Counted from the first letter of the stretch, positions 1 to 8,132 are shown. The stretch is 64,000 nt of DNA from Sphingomonadales bacterium UBA6157 (GCA_002423025.1 DIUN01000039.1:37408-101407); one strand, 5' to 3'. Notes: generated by a model not told the origin, from the sequence alone. Translations and numbers: made by a program.

Positions 1-176
1 ATTGCGGCAAGGGTCCGCGCGTTGCGGCCTATGCGCCCTTCTGCTCGCCGGGCTGCCAGGACCGGGATCTGCTGCAGTGGATGCGGGAAGGATATGCTCT
101 GCCGGCTATGCCAGATGATGATGAAGCACAAAACATGGGCCTGCCGGGCAACAACGGGCTGGACAGCGACGCCTGA
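1..176 (+). CDS. yacG: YacG-type zinc protein, 3' end only
   Basis: This is the C-terminal 57 codons of a DNA gyrase inhibitor YacG-type protein; the reading frame enters from outside the window (first whole codon at 3) and stops with TGA at 174-176. What is visible fits the family's four-cysteine zinc finger: CGK at the very edge, then APFCSPGC, followed by the typical DLLQW and GYALP segment. The first cysteine of the leading CxxC lies off the window. YacG binds zinc and in E. coli inhibits DNA gyrase. In alphaproteobacteria yacG commonly ends the infA-maf-RNase E/G cluster and precedes tRNA-Phe, exactly as here, so this side of the junction is native chromosome. Confidence 0.85.
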   Translation, partial: CGKGPRVAAYAPFCSPGCQDRDLLQWMREGYALPAMPDDDEAQNMGLPGNNGLDSDA

Positions 177-229
177 CCCGGTTTAGACGCGGCCTCCGCT
201 GTCGGGCCATGGGCCGGCAGCCATGGTGC

Positions 230-304
230 GCCCGGGTAGCTCAGGGGTAGAGCAGGGGATTGAAAATCCCCGTGTCGGTGGTTCAAATCCGCCCCCGGGC
301 ACCA
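230..304 (+). tRNA. tRNA-Phe (GAA)
   Basis: A complete 75-nt cloverleaf including encoded CCA. The acceptor arms GCCCGGG (230-236) and CCCGGGC (294-300) pair perfectly. The anticodon arm GGGGA/TCCCC encloses the loop TTGAAAA with anticodon GAA, and the T-arm is GGTGG-TTCAAAT-CCGCC. The 3' half, from the anticodon stem onward, is duplicated at 10590-10639, so this gene is the integration target of the adjacent element. The left copy is intact, meaning the element restored the tRNA 3' end on insertion. Confidence 0.97.
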
Positions 305-306
305 TT
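257..306 (+). repeat. attL: left 50-bp direct repeat in tRNA-Phe
   Basis: Fifty bases running from the anticodon stem of tRNA-Phe to two bases past CCA are repeated without mismatch at 10590-10639. The bases on either side differ between copies (G/C on the left, C/T on the right), which fixes the repeat edges. An integrase gene begins to its right and reads toward it. This is the standard arrangement for tyrosine integrase insertion into a tRNA 3' end. Confidence 0.93.
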
Positions 307-329
307 CTTTATTATTAGAAATCAGCATC

Positions 330-1436
330 TTAAGATGCTCCCTTCAATTCCGTTGCAGGGCCGTTTTGCAAACGTTTTGCAACTTTACCCTTTAGGCTCC
401 GCTCCAGCTTGGCAATCGCAAGGTTGGCCTGACGCGTGGTGCGGGGCTGATATGTGTCAAGAATCGCGGCGATAGATCGCTGAGAGTGGCCGGTGATCGA
501 TGCGATCAACCCAGGCGTGCACTCGGCATCAGCGAGGCGAGAAACGGCCGTGCCGCGAAGGTCGTTGAAGCGCAAACCGTCCCTTCCTGCCGCCAGCGTC
601 GCGGCCCGCCACTCGTGGCGGAAATGGTCAGCCTTCCACGGCAAGCCGGCGGCTGTTGTCAGAATGGTTGTTGCGCGACGAGGCGCGGCGTCCAGAAGCT
701 TCTTGAGCTCGCGTGTAACTGGCACATCGACACGAGCGCCGGTTTTTGATTGCCTCAGCTTCAGGTGAGTGCCGTCATAGGCGGACCAGGAGAGCCGCAG
801 AAGATCGCCCTGCCTCTGCCCTGTGTCGCGCCCCATGACCATCGCCAAGCCCAGCTCGGCGGACGCCACGGCAAGGAAGGCGTCAACGTCGGAAGGCTCC
901 CAAATCTTTTCGGCCCGATCGACCCTATACTTGCGGCCCGGCTTGGCAGCGGGGTTGCTGCCCAGGTAGCCCCGGTTAACAGCCCAGGACAAAATAAGGC
1001 GCAGCACTGTGATCGCATAATCGGCCTGTCGAGCGCCGCGTTTGGCAAGGCCAGCGTGCCAGTCCAGGAACTCGGCACGAACGCGCGGATCGCTGAGAGC
1101 GCTCAGCGGCATATCGCCAAATGCGGCTTCAATCTTTGTGATCTGCTTCAGGTAGTCATGGCGCGTAGCGGGCGCGCGATCCTTGAAATCGTCACTGGCC
1201 TTGTAGGCCGATATCCAGGCTAAGAATGTGCCGGCGTTGCGGTCCGTCGATTTGATCGCAGCCTCTGCCGCTTGCCAGCTGGCGATGAACTCAGCGGACG
1301 CCTTCGCCCCTTCAAGCCGAATCCCCGTGGCGCGGTGATAAAAATACACTCGCTTCTCGCCGCTCGCCAGCGCGCGGGTTATCACGTTGATGCCTGAAAG
1401 CTTGACGCGCGTCACCGGCCCCGGCCCGCCTTCCAT
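330..1436 (-). CDS. Tyrosine-type integrase
   Basis: A 368-residue site-specific recombinase that would insert and excise the element at tRNA-Phe. It has a SAM-like core-binding region at about 70-155 and a catalytic domain at about 180-345. Catalytic candidates are R208 (in TGQRQGD), K231 (in SKTGAR), R294 (in NDLRGT), H317 (in TGHSQ) and the nucleophile Y329 (in DTYQP). The usual first histidine of the HxxR box is asparagine (N291). Members with a non-His residue there exist, so this does not by itself indicate inactivity. The gene ends 24 bp from the attL edge and reads toward it. Its start overlaps the upstream 75-aa gene by 25 bp, suggesting coupled translation with the two small genes before it. 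Confidence 0.93.
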   Translation of the reverse strand: MEGGPGPVTRVKLSGINVITRALASGEKRVYFYHRATGIRLEGAKASAEFIASWQAAEAAIKSTDRNAGTFLAWISAYKASDDFKDRAPATRHDYLKQITKIEAAFGDMPLSALSDPRVRAEFLDWHAGLAKRGARQADYAITVLRLILSWAVNRGYLGSNPAAKPGRKYRVDRAEKIWEPSDVDAFLAVASAELGLAMVMGRDTGQRQGDLLRLSWSAYDGTHLKLRQSKTGARVDVPVTRELKKLLDAAPRRATTILTTAAGLPWKADHFRHEWRAATLAAGRDGLRFNDLRGTAVSRLADAECTPGLIASITGHSQRSIAAILDTYQPRTTRQANLAIAKLERSLKGKVAKRLQNGPATELKGAS

Positions 1437-1639
1437 TTCTCGAGTTCGGTTGCCGGCTCTGCGCTCGCTTCCGGCCCGACGATCACGTCACCATTGGCGC
1501 AAAATTGCACCGGGCGCTTGCCGCCGACAGCCGTCACGATCTGCCGCATGGCAGCCGGGGGAGGCCGGCGATTGTGCTTGGACGGCACTGCCGGGGCAAC
1601 TGCGCCGTCCGCGCTCCGAGAGGCTGAGGGGCGCGTCAT
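1412..1639 (-). CDS. Small element protein, unknown
   Basis: A 75-residue protein of unknown function. The basic, Pro/Ala-rich N-terminal third is followed by a short segment around residues 31-55 that resembles the 'AMRQIVTAVGGKRPVQF' type found in small phage proteins. It is placed between two genes it overlaps: its start shares 4 bp with the stop of the 175-aa gene upstream, and its end overlaps the integrase start by 25 bp. That coupling is the main reason to accept it as real. No catalytic or DNA-binding motif is recognised. Confidence 0.55.
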   Translation of the reverse strand: MTRPSASRSADGAVAPAVPSKHNRRPPPAAMRQIVTAVGGKRPVQFCANGDVIVGPEASAEPATELEKWKAGRGR

Positions 1640-2163
1640 TCCGGCAACTCAGAGGCGCTGTTTTTGAGCGCAAGGCGGACGCCGTTGATGAGCGGGACCA
1701 ACTGGATGACCACCGGACACTTCAGCGCCGATCCGTCGAGAAGCAATCCCAACGCCTCAGCGTCCTGCGCAAAGAACAACCAATGCCTTCTGCCAGATTC
1801 CTTCGCCTGATTTGCCAACGGCCGGCCGATCACCACTGCACACGGGAACGGACCCCAAGACCATCGCCCGGCCTCCGCCTGTTCCTGAATAACAGCGTCG
1901 ATGATTTCACGCAGATTGGGACGCAGATAGTTTACAATGGTAGCCGCCGTGGACGCGCCCATGTTTGCGTCCTGCGTCAGATTTTTCATGATCGCCAAGC
2001 AGACCATATCGACCAGATCATAGCGCGGATGGCCTCCGGCATCCCGGTGCCCAAGCGCCAGATCAACAGTGCGCGTCCAGGTGCGCGCGGTCATCGGGCT
2101 GACCGCAGCGGCGCGATAAGCCACTCCCGCCCTCTCTTTGGCATCAAACTCGCTCGATTGCAT
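1636..2163 (-). CDS. Possible MerR-like element regulator
   Basis: A 175-residue protein. The ATG at 2163 was chosen because GGGAG lies nine bases before it; the open frame continues 30 codons further upstream without a comparable site. Residues about 20-65 (VSPMTARTWTRTVDLAL through GHPRYDLVDMVCLAIMKNL) resemble the helix-turn-helix and wing of MerR/AlpA-like regulators. The rest, with a WSWGPFPCAVVIGRPLA segment, is not recognised. It is first in a coupled run that ends with the integrase, so a role controlling integration or excision is a reasonable inference. Confidence 0.55.
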   Translation of the reverse strand: MQSSEFDAKERAGVAYRAAAVSPMTARTWTRTVDLALGHRDAGGHPRYDLVDMVCLAIMKNLTQDANMGASTAATIVNYLRPNLREIIDAVIQEQAEAGRWSWGPFPCAVVIGRPLANQAKESGRRHWLFFAQDAEALGLLLDGSALKCPVVIQLVPLINGVRLALKNSASELPE

Positions 2164-2315
2164 GTCAGTTAACTCCCAATTTCGACTTGGCCAGATTGAA
2201 GCCGCAAATCGCTTAGCGCAAGTCGATATTTTGGAAAAATGGCACGTGTCCACAACCTTCCGCCGACATCAAACAGGGGATAGATGCGGCACAAATCGCG
2301 CGCCGCCGCTCGCCC

Positions 2316-2708
2316 TCAGCGCAGCTGCGGACCCATGCAGATTGCCGCCAGCTCGGGATATTGGCTGAACACATCGGAGGCGATGCAGACAGACCATTCG
2401 TCGCAATCGTCGGGGTCGCTGTGCACCATCGTCGAGATCATCATCGAAAGGTCGAGGGCGCAGAGTGCGGCGATGACCTTTGCGGCACGGTCGCGGGCGC
2501 AGATCGGGGCCGTGGTGCGCAAGTCGCGCTCGGCAATGAGGCACAGTTGAACGCGGCGGTCTGTTTCGTCATCGCTGGTGGCGGGCTCATTGGAGCGGTG
2601 GCAAAGCCGCGCCCATTCGCGGAACTTGGCCATGACGGGCGAATCGCCCTGAGAGTTGCTTGCGCCAGACGTGCCGGACGTGCTGAGGGTGTTGGTAGCT
2701 TCGGACAT
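2316..2708 (-). CDS. Conserved-looking element protein, unknown
   Basis: A 130-residue protein starting at the ATG at 2708, which has GGAG six bases upstream; the open frame runs on to 2879 but across the promoter region. The first 25 residues are Ser/Thr/Asn-rich and probably disordered. The remainder is predicted mostly helical, with FREWARLCHRSN and a cysteine- and acid-rich C-terminal half (HSDPDDCDEWSVCIASDVF). It is divergent from the RHH gene at 2790 and shares an 81-bp control region with it. No family is recognised. Confidence 0.55.
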   Translation of the reverse strand: MSEATNTLSTSGTSGASNSQGDSPVMAKFREWARLCHRSNEPATSDDETDRRVQLCLIAERDLRTTAPICARDRAAKVIAALCALDLSMMISTMVHSDPDDCDEWSVCIASDVFSQYPELAAICMGPQLR

Positions 2709-2731
2709 GGGGTTCTCCAGGTTCGTGGTTA

Positions 2732-2766
2732 GAGCCGAAGGGAAAGTTGTAGCTTCCTTTCGGCTC
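2732..2766. promoter_or_regulatory. Inverted repeat in divergent control region
   Basis: GAGCCGAAGGGAA (2732-2744) and TTCCTTTCGGCTC (2754-2766) form a 13-bp inverted repeat with one mismatch and a 9-base spacer. It occupies most of the 81-bp gap between the leftward 130-aa gene and the rightward RHH gene. RHH proteins typically bind inverted repeats in their own promoters, so autorepression by the neighbouring RHH protein is a plausible inference. A purely RNA hairpin is the alternative. Confidence 0.45.
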
Positions 2767-2789
2767 GATACCGCGATATCAGGGTTATT

Positions 2790-2984
2790 GTGGACGAGCA
2801 AGAAACTTTGATACCAAAGAAAAGCCGGCGCGGCCCTAAACCCACGGGCCAGGGCGTGCCGGTCATGGTGCGGCTTCATCCGGAAAGCCTCGCCGCGCTT
2901 GACCAGTGGCGGCTTGCGCAGCCGGGAGAGCCGTCCAGGCCTGAGGCTATCCGGCGGCTCATAGACAGGCAGCTTTCACGCTAG
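2790..2984 (+). CDS. Small ribbon-helix-helix-like protein
   Basis: A 64-residue basic protein with a GTG start at 2790, preceded by AGGG at 2781-2784. After a Lys/Arg/Pro-rich arm (PKKSRRGPKPTGQ), residues about 23-62 read VPVMVRLHPESLAALDQW…PSRPEAIRRLIDRQLS. This is the strand-helix-helix pattern of CopG/Arc-type regulators. It is the only element gene on the plus strand. Its stop overlaps the end of the convergent tape-measure gene by 4 bp. Probable role: repressor of the divergent promoter region it shares with the 130-aa gene. Confidence 0.65.
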   Translation: MDEQETLIPKKSRRGPKPTGQGVPVMVRLHPESLAALDQWRLAQPGEPSRPEAIRRLIDRQLSR

Positions 2985-5185
2985 AGCGACCTTCGCGCCG
3001 TTCTGGCGCGTTGTGCGGCGGCGATCTGAGCGCCGCCATTGGCGCCGCGCTGTGCCGCGCCGTTGGCCAGGCTGTTCATTTGCGCCAGTAGATCGGACGT
3101 CAGAACCGCGCCGCGAAGGTCGAAGATCATCCGGGACGGTGATTGCGGGCCGTTGCCGGCCAACTGGCGGCGGGTGGAGCTGGCGCTATCGATGCGGGAG
3201 CCCGTTGGCAGCGTCACCAGCTCCGGGCCGTTCTCGGCAAGGTAGGTCGCGCCGCCGGAAAAGTAGGGCGTGCCAATGGCGTTGCGCGCCGGGCCACCGC
3301 CGAAAATGGAGGTGATCCCCGAGATGGCGTCGCCAAAGCTGATGCCCTGCTTGCCGCCTGAGAGGATATTCAGGATGCCGGAATCGAGTATCGCCGCGCC
3401 GGCCCGTGCAAAGGTATTCACCAGCGCGTCCCCCAGGGACTGAGCCCCGGTGATGGCGTCCGTGATAGATGACGAGGCGCTTTGCAGCAGCGATTCGCCT
3501 AGCCGCAGCGCATCGGGATTGAGCGGCGGGATTTTGTTCATCTCCGCCAGCTTGGCCTTGGCGATATCGATATCATCGACAATCTGAGACAGGCTGCGGG
3601 CCGTGGGGTTGATGCTGGCTTGCAGCGAATCGAGGGCGCGGGCGGAAGCGGCTGTTTGCGCCTCGATACCAGCGAGCGCGCCGCCGATGCTGCCAGGCAG
3701 CGCCCTTGACGCCGTGCCGGGCGCATCCGTGATGGCTTTCAGCGCGGCAGCGCGATCCCGCGCCAGGGCGTCCGCCACCTGCTTGGCCTCGCGCACCCTG
3801 TCAGCCGCACGGCGCGCCGCATCGCGCGCCCGGTCCTTGTTGGCCTCCTCGGTTTTCTTGGCCAGCTCCTCGGCCTTGGCCTGAGCAACCGCATTTTCCT
3901 TTGCGGCTTTCAGGCGTGCCGCCGCGCCGGTCGTTTCCTCGGCAGAGCGCTTTTTGAGAGCGGCAATCTGCCTGTCCAGGTCCTCGATATATTTCGTGCT
4001 GGAATTGTCAGCATTGGCGAGCGCGCGCCAGCGCTGCAGCTGTTCAAGCTCTTCCGTAACCGTGCCGCCGTCAACGATGCGGTCAATGGTTTGGCCTATC
4101 CAGGTGAAGCTATCCCCGAACGCGCCAGAAACGCCTGCCATGGCCCGTGAGAGCGCGCTGGCCTTTTCGGTCGCGCCGTCCATGCCCTTGGCGATGCCGT
4201 CCAACAGGATGGCCTGCGCCTCGCTCAGCCGGTTTTCATCGGCCAGCTGGCGGATGCGGATGATCTGTTCTTGCGTGAACAGTCCGTATTGCCGCGTCAG
4301 ATCCTCAGCCCCCTTGATCGGGTCGCGGAACGCCTCGCCTAGCCGCTGGATGGCGGCGGCGGTGTCCGAGCCGGTGGCGGCTGCAAAGTTTTCGGTTTCG
4401 GCGGTCAGCTTGGGCAGGATATCGAGGCCGATGCCGCCAAGCTGCACATAGGCAGATTGGATATCGCGGGCGCTGGCAACACTGATATTGCCGGCAAGGG
4501 CAGCGGCGGCGGCGTTGGCCTCCAGGGCGTCTTGTGTCGCGCCGATCAGCCGGCCGGAACCTATGGAGATTTGCGCCAGCTTGGCGGTTGCGCCAGCATA
4601 GCTTGCCCAGGCGGCAGCGCCGACGATTGTTGCCGCTGTGGTGGCGCCAAGGCCGATCACCGTGGGGGAGAACAGCGCACCTATCTTGCGAAGCCCGCCT
4701 TTCACGCCCCCGTCATCCATCTGCAGCACCGTGGCCAGATCGCCGGCCTGCATCGTGAAGGCTGAGAGGGGGGATTGCCCGGCAAGCAGGCTGTCCACAA
4801 AGTTACGGGCGGCGGCGGTGCCAACCACGAACTGCATACGATTGAATGCGAGGCCATCGCCCAGCTTGTTGACAGCCGCCGCTTCCTGAAAGATGGCGGC
4901 GGAGCGGGCGGCGGCGCCGGTATCGACCTCGCGGACGCCCAGTAGCTGATTGAAGCCGCCGTTGGCGGTTTGCTGGACTGCCGCGACCTTGGCGGCGGCG
5001 GCTTGCCGCTTCCATGCGTCTATCTGGCGCTGAGCGGCGCGCTCGCCCGTGCTGGCGGTGGCATCGCTGGCGGCGGCAATCTCGCCCATGGCCTCCTTGC
5101 CGGCCCGGCCAACGGCGGCGAAATCGCGCTGCACCTCTGCCTTGCCATCGGTTCCGAGACGAATTGCAACCTTGGTTTCAGCCAT
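2981..5185 (-). CDS. Phage tail tape-measure-like protein
   Basis: A 734-residue protein of the lambda gpH-like class. In tailed phages these proteins set tail length and pass into the cell with DNA. Supporting segments are GQSPLSAFTMQAGDL near residues 136-150, an Ala/Gly-rich hydrophobic stretch around 165-200, a charged Lys/Arg/Glu coiled-coil region around 395-470, and the C-terminal PYFSGGATYLAENGPELV motif common in gpH-like proteins. The start at 5185 has GAGG just upstream. It is shorter than most tape-measure proteins, implying a short tail. It stands alone: no tail tube, assembly chaperone or baseplate genes flank it. Confidence 0.85.
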   Translation of the reverse strand: MAETKVAIRLGTDGKAEVQRDFAAVGRAGKEAMGEIAAASDATASTGERAAQRQIDAWKRQAAAAKVAAVQQTANGGFNQLLGVREVDTGAAARSAAIFQEAAAVNKLGDGLAFNRMQFVVGTAAARNFVDSLLAGQSPLSAFTMQAGDLATVLQMDDGGVKGGLRKIGALFSPTVIGLGATTAATIVGAAAWASYAGATAKLAQISIGSGRLIGATQDALEANAAAAALAGNISVASARDIQSAYVQLGGIGLDILPKLTAETENFAAATGSDTAAAIQRLGEAFRDPIKGAEDLTRQYGLFTQEQIIRIRQLADENRLSEAQAILLDGIAKGMDGATEKASALSRAMAGVSGAFGDSFTWIGQTIDRIVDGGTVTEELEQLQRWRALANADNSSTKYIEDLDRQIAALKKRSAEETTGAAARLKAAKENAVAQAKAEELAKKTEEANKDRARDAARRAADRVREAKQVADALARDRAAALKAITDAPGTASRALPGSIGGALAGIEAQTAASARALDSLQASINPTARSLSQIVDDIDIAKAKLAEMNKIPPLNPDALRLGESLLQSASSSITDAITGAQSLGDALVNTFARAGAAILDSGILNILSGGKQGISFGDAISGITSIFGGGPARNAIGTPYFSGGATYLAENGPELVTLPTGSRIDSASSTRRQLAGNGPQSPSRMIFDLRGAVLTSDLLAQMNSLANGAAQRGANGGAQIAAAQRARTARRSL

Positions 5186-5250
5186 GGGGCCTCACAGTTT
5201 CGCTGGCGTCATCGCGGGGCCGCAACAAGGCCGATTGGAAGGGTGGGGAT

Positions 5251-5278
5251 GCCCGGCGGCTCAGCCGCGCCGCCGGGC
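5251..5278. other. Perfect hairpin between capsid and tape-measure genes
   Basis: GCCCGGCGGC (5251-5260) and GCCGCCGGGC (5269-5278) form a perfect 10-bp stem with an 8-base loop. It is in the 181-bp gap between the capsid gene (stop at 5367) and the tape-measure start (5185), where no other gene is seen. On the minus transcript no T-run follows, so it is not a clear intrinsic terminator. It may attenuate or stabilise the mRNA between two genes needed in very different amounts. Confidence 0.5.
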
Positions 5279-5366
5279 TTTGGGTCAGGCCATCCGCTGG
5301 CCTGCGATGATCGGGATTTTCACCGGAGAAGGCTGAGCGGTCCCGATCACCACGCTATCCGCTCCT

Positions 5367-7325
5367 TTACGCTCCTGCGTTGCGGACGGCGCCGGCGGAG
5401 CCGGTGACGCCACAACCGAAGTGGGTGTAAACGCGGAACTCCTGCCCGAGAGAGCTCCAGCCCTCCCGCATTTCGACCTGAGGGCCGGAGACGCCATCGA
5501 GATGGGCATATTCCAGCACCGGGGCCATCGCCGGATCAGCGAAGGCATACCAGGCGGTCGTGTTCGTCAACCGGGGCTCTGCAAGCGGCGTGACCGCGCC
5601 CGCGAAGGGATTGGCTGCATCCGACGATGCCGGGGTCCACATCGAAGCGCCAGCGAGCACAGAGGCGGACGTTTCGAGCGTGGACGGAACAACCAGGTAT
5701 TTTGCCTGCACGTTCATGAGCGTCACGCCGTCACTGTCCTTTTGAGCGCGAAGCGCCTGCCTTACCAGGTCCATGCTGGCAACGCCCGGCGCCGCGCCGG
5801 GCGAGATGTTGTTGCCATGGGCGGTGGAGAACAGCGCGTTGCCATCGCTCATCACCGGGTTGGCATTGAGCAGATCGGCCATCGCGGCGGCTTCCGTTTC
5901 GGCGGAGGCGCGGCCCATGATGCGGAACATATCGGTGAAAGCGCCAAGGTCATCATTCACGAGGGCCTGCCGGCTGATCGAGAACATCTTGCCATAGGTG
6001 GCCAGGGCGTAGCTTTCCTTGCGCTCATAGACCGTGCCGTATTTGAACTCGCCACCCTCATTGAGCGACGGGAGGGTGCCAAAGCCGCTGAGCTGCAGGG
6101 CGCTGATCGCCCGGAAATCGCGGGCGGTGCGCTCACGGGCCACCTTCTTGAGCTCGGATTCGGCGCCTTGATACATATCGTGCAGGTAACGCTGGCTGGC
6201 ATCGAGCAGCAGGCCGGGGAAGTCACTGGTGGTGTGATAGGCGGACGGTGCGGAAGTTGCCGAGCCCAGCCAGGGCGAAACCCGGCCCGAAGCGCGCGGG
6301 TTGCCCCAGCTGGCGGCGTCCAGAACATCGCCAGGGCGCATCCGAAAGGCGTTGTTGATGCCGCGACGAACGAGCATTTCGCGCGCCAGGTCAACGAGGC
6401 TGGTGTTGGCGAGCTCGCCCGCTGCACCCTTTGGAGCCTTGCCGCTCAGCCGGGCGTAGATCACGTCCGAAACAGCCTGAGCGTGGAAGGCCGGATTGTC
6501 GAGCGTGTCGGCACCGCCAACGCCGTTGGTTGCGTTCATGATCGATGGCCGATGGCCGATCTGCAGATCGTCGCTGTGCTGTGCCAGGTTGTCTAGAATG
6601 TGCGCACGGGCCTGCGGCATCGTCATGTTCTGGCGGAAAATGTCATTTGCTACCGTGATGGGCAGGCGGTGCGCTTCCACCAGCTCATTGACCTGCCGGA
6701 TTTCGGCGGCGTTCATCGGGCCGGTGGTGGCAGCATTGGGGGTGTTGTCGGACATAGTGTTTCCTTTCAGGATTTCGGGAGGGTGGCGGAAGCCGCAGGC
6801 GGAGATATCGGCCATCGCGGCCATCTTGAGGGTGGCGGACGTGCCAGTGATGAAGCCCTTGGCCAGCGCCTCGGCAGCGTCGAACCAAGTTTCGTCAGCC
6901 ATCAGCTGAGCGAGGGCGGAAGGCTCCAGGCCGGTTTTGAGCGCGTAGATTGCGATCAACCGTTCTTCGACCTTTTCGAGCGTCGTCGCATGGGCGCGAA
7001 GCTCAGCAGGGTTGCCCATGGCTGAATCCCAAGGGCGGTGGATCATCATCAGCGCGCTCTCGGACATGATGATGTCATCGCCGGCCATCGCCACAACCGA
7101 AGCCATGCTTGCGGCTACGCCGTTGATGAAAACCGTGACCCTGCCGCGATCATAGGCGAGCAAGGCGTCGTAGATCGGGAGGCCATCGAAAACGAGGCCA
7201 CCCCCTGAGTTGATGTAAACCGAAAGGTCGCCGCTGGCGGCCCGGATGGCGGCGGTGACGGTTTTCGCGTCGAGGCCGGCGGCGGTGTCGCCAAGCGTTC
7301 CGTAGAGATGGATCTGTTTTGCCAT
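5367..7325 (-). CDS. ClpP-like prohead protease / major capsid fusion
   Basis: A 652-residue two-domain structural protein. Residues 1-165 form a ClpP-type serine protease: S73 in GVAASMAS and H96 in MMIHRPWD, with acidic candidates D144/E145 in MADETWF. After a short linker, residues from about 191 onward make a Mu/gpT-like major capsid protein, with SISRQALVNDDLGAF and TAHGNNI segments in the core. Such protease-capsid fusions are a known phage family. The protease would cleave the linker during head maturation. Met191 has a strong ribosome site and may yield free capsid protein. No portal or terminase gene lies nearby, which is odd for a phage but fits a satellite. Confidence 0.88.
   Translation of the reverse strand: MAKQIHLYGTLGDTAAGLDAKTVTAAIRAASGDLSVYINSGGGLVFDGLPIYDALLAYDRGRVTVFINGVAASMASVVAMAGDDIIMSESALMMIHRPWDSAMGNPAELRAHATTLEKVEERLIAIYALKTGLEPSALAQLMADETWFDAAEALAKGFITGTSATLKMAAMADISACGFRHPPEILKGNTMSDNTPNAATTGPMNAAEIRQVNELVEAHRLPITVANDIFRQNMTMPQARAHILDNLAQHSDDLQIGHRPSIMNATNGVGGADTLDNPAFHAQAVSDVIYARLSGKAPKGAAGELANTSLVDLAREMLVRRGINNAFRMRPGDVLDAASWGNPRASGRVSPWLGSATSAPSAYHTTSDFPGLLLDASQRYLHDMYQGAESELKKVARERTARDFRAISALQLSGFGTLPSLNEGGEFKYGTVYERKESYALATYGKMFSISRQALVNDDLGAFTDMFRIMGRASAETEAAAMADLLNANPVMSDGNALFSTAHGNNISPGAAPGVASMDLVRQALRAQKDSDGVTLMNVQAKYLVVPSTLETSASVLAGASMWTPASSDAANPFAGAVTPLAEPRLTNTTAWYAFADPAMAPVLEYAHLDGVSGPQVEMREGWSSLGQEFRVYTHFGCGVTGSAGAVRNAGA
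6753..6767 (-). promoter_or_regulatory. Internal ribosome site and ATG before the capsid domain
   Basis: Inside the protease-capsid ORF, AAAGGAAA (plus-strand 6760-6767) lies four to eight bases before an in-frame ATG at 6755, codon 191. Initiation here would give a separate 462-residue capsid protein without the protease. Internal starts giving scaffold or capsid variants are known in phages, for example lambda C/Nu3. That it is used here is inference. Confidence 0.5.
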
Positions 7326-7367
7326 GGCTGCATTTTCAGCCAGGGAAGGGCGAGCCGTCGATTACCC

Positions 7368-7583
7368 TTAAGAGGACAAAGGCGGACACAAGCGGACAAA
7401 TGAGGACAAGTTGCGGCGCGACAGGATGAACGCGGCGATCTGCTCGGTCGAATATCGGATGCGACCGCCCGGCAATTCGTAGAACATGATAAGCCCGCTC
7501 TTGCGCCATCGCCTGAGGGTGCGAGGCGCCACGCCCAGGACGTGCGCCGCCTGCTTTTCGGTGTGGTCAAAGGTTTCAGTCAT
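7368..7583 (-). CDS. Helix-turn-helix excisionase/AlpA-like protein
   Basis: A 71-residue DNA-binding protein. The ATG at 7583 was chosen because GGGGAG sits eight bases upstream; an in-frame ATG at 7598 lacks this. Residues 7-45 (HTEKQAAHVLGVAPRTLRRWRKSGLI, then GGRIRYSTEQIAAFI) match the winged HTH of the AlpA/MerR/excisionase type. It ends 42 bp before the protease-capsid start and may activate the structural genes, the integrase, or both. AlpA-like activators are common in P4-type satellites; its target here is inferred only. Confidence 0.75.
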   Translation of the reverse strand: MTETFDHTEKQAAHVLGVAPRTLRRWRKSGLIMFYELPGGRIRYSTEQIAAFILSRRNLSSFVRLCPPLSS

Positions 7584-7790
7584 TTGGCAGCTCCCCATTC
7601 CAGCGGGCGAGGGCTGCGGCGAGCGCGATGCGCCATCCGGCTACCCAAAGAGGAACAAAAACAAGCACATACATAAAACTTACCGCCCTTTCTCACGAGC
7701 TGCGCCTCCGTCCCCCGCATTAACGGTGCGCCCCGGAAGGACCCGAAGGGGAGGGGGAGGCCGGCGCCAGGCCGGCCCGATCGATGCCGA

Positions 7791-8021
7791 TCAATTGAGC
7801 TGCCTCCGCCGCAGCTCGGCCCCGAGATTGTCGAGCCCCTGTTGCATCAGGTCGACCGCGCCATCCGCCCCGAAGCTGCGGTGCAGGATTGTGCCGGCTG
7901 CGCTCATAAGCAGCGACACCGCCCGCGCCGGATGCTCGGTGTTGTCCAGGGCGGTTTGCAGCAGCTCGGCAATGAGCTGCTTGTGTTCCTCAGTCATGGT
8001 CGATTGGATTTCTTCACTCAT
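7791..8021 (-). CDS. Small element protein, unknown
   Basis: A 76-residue, mostly helical acidic protein beginning MSEEIQSTMTEEHKQLIAELL. The ATG at 8021 has AAGGGA upstream. The frame stays open back to 8357, but that extension is low-complexity translation of the iteron repeats and is rejected. No motif is recognised. It sits between the iteron cluster and the HTH gene. The 207 bp from here to the HTH start (7584-7790) hold no gene that I can support and may contain a promoter for the structural genes. Confidence 0.6.
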   Translation of the reverse strand: MSEEIQSTMTEEHKQLIAELLQTALDNTEHPARAVSLLMSAAGTILHRSFGADGAVDLMQQGLDNLGAELRRRQLN

Positions 8022-8100
8022 GGTCTTTCCCTTCCGTTGGGACAGGCAGTGCCTATCCGTTCCACTCTCAACACTCGCCCGCGCTAGGTTGCCGGGTTGG

Positions 8101-8132
8101 GGGGGTGGGGGCCCTTTAGGGCCCCTCCCCCC
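8101..8132. other. G/C-run hairpin beside iterons
   Basis: A near-perfect 14-bp stem pairs a run of Gs ending in CCC (8101-8114) with GGG and a run of Cs (8119-8132), with a TTTA loop, one G-T pair and one mismatch. It borders the iteron cluster on its left. It could be a terminator for the replication gene transcript, although no T-run follows, or a structural part of a replication origin. Confidence 0.45.

Noticed and set aside
29..328. 99-aa leftward ORF across tRNA-Phe containing WCPGADLNHRHGDFQS
   Set aside because: This peptide is the antisense translation of the tRNA-Phe 3' half, a well-known spurious annotation; the tRNA explains the sequence.
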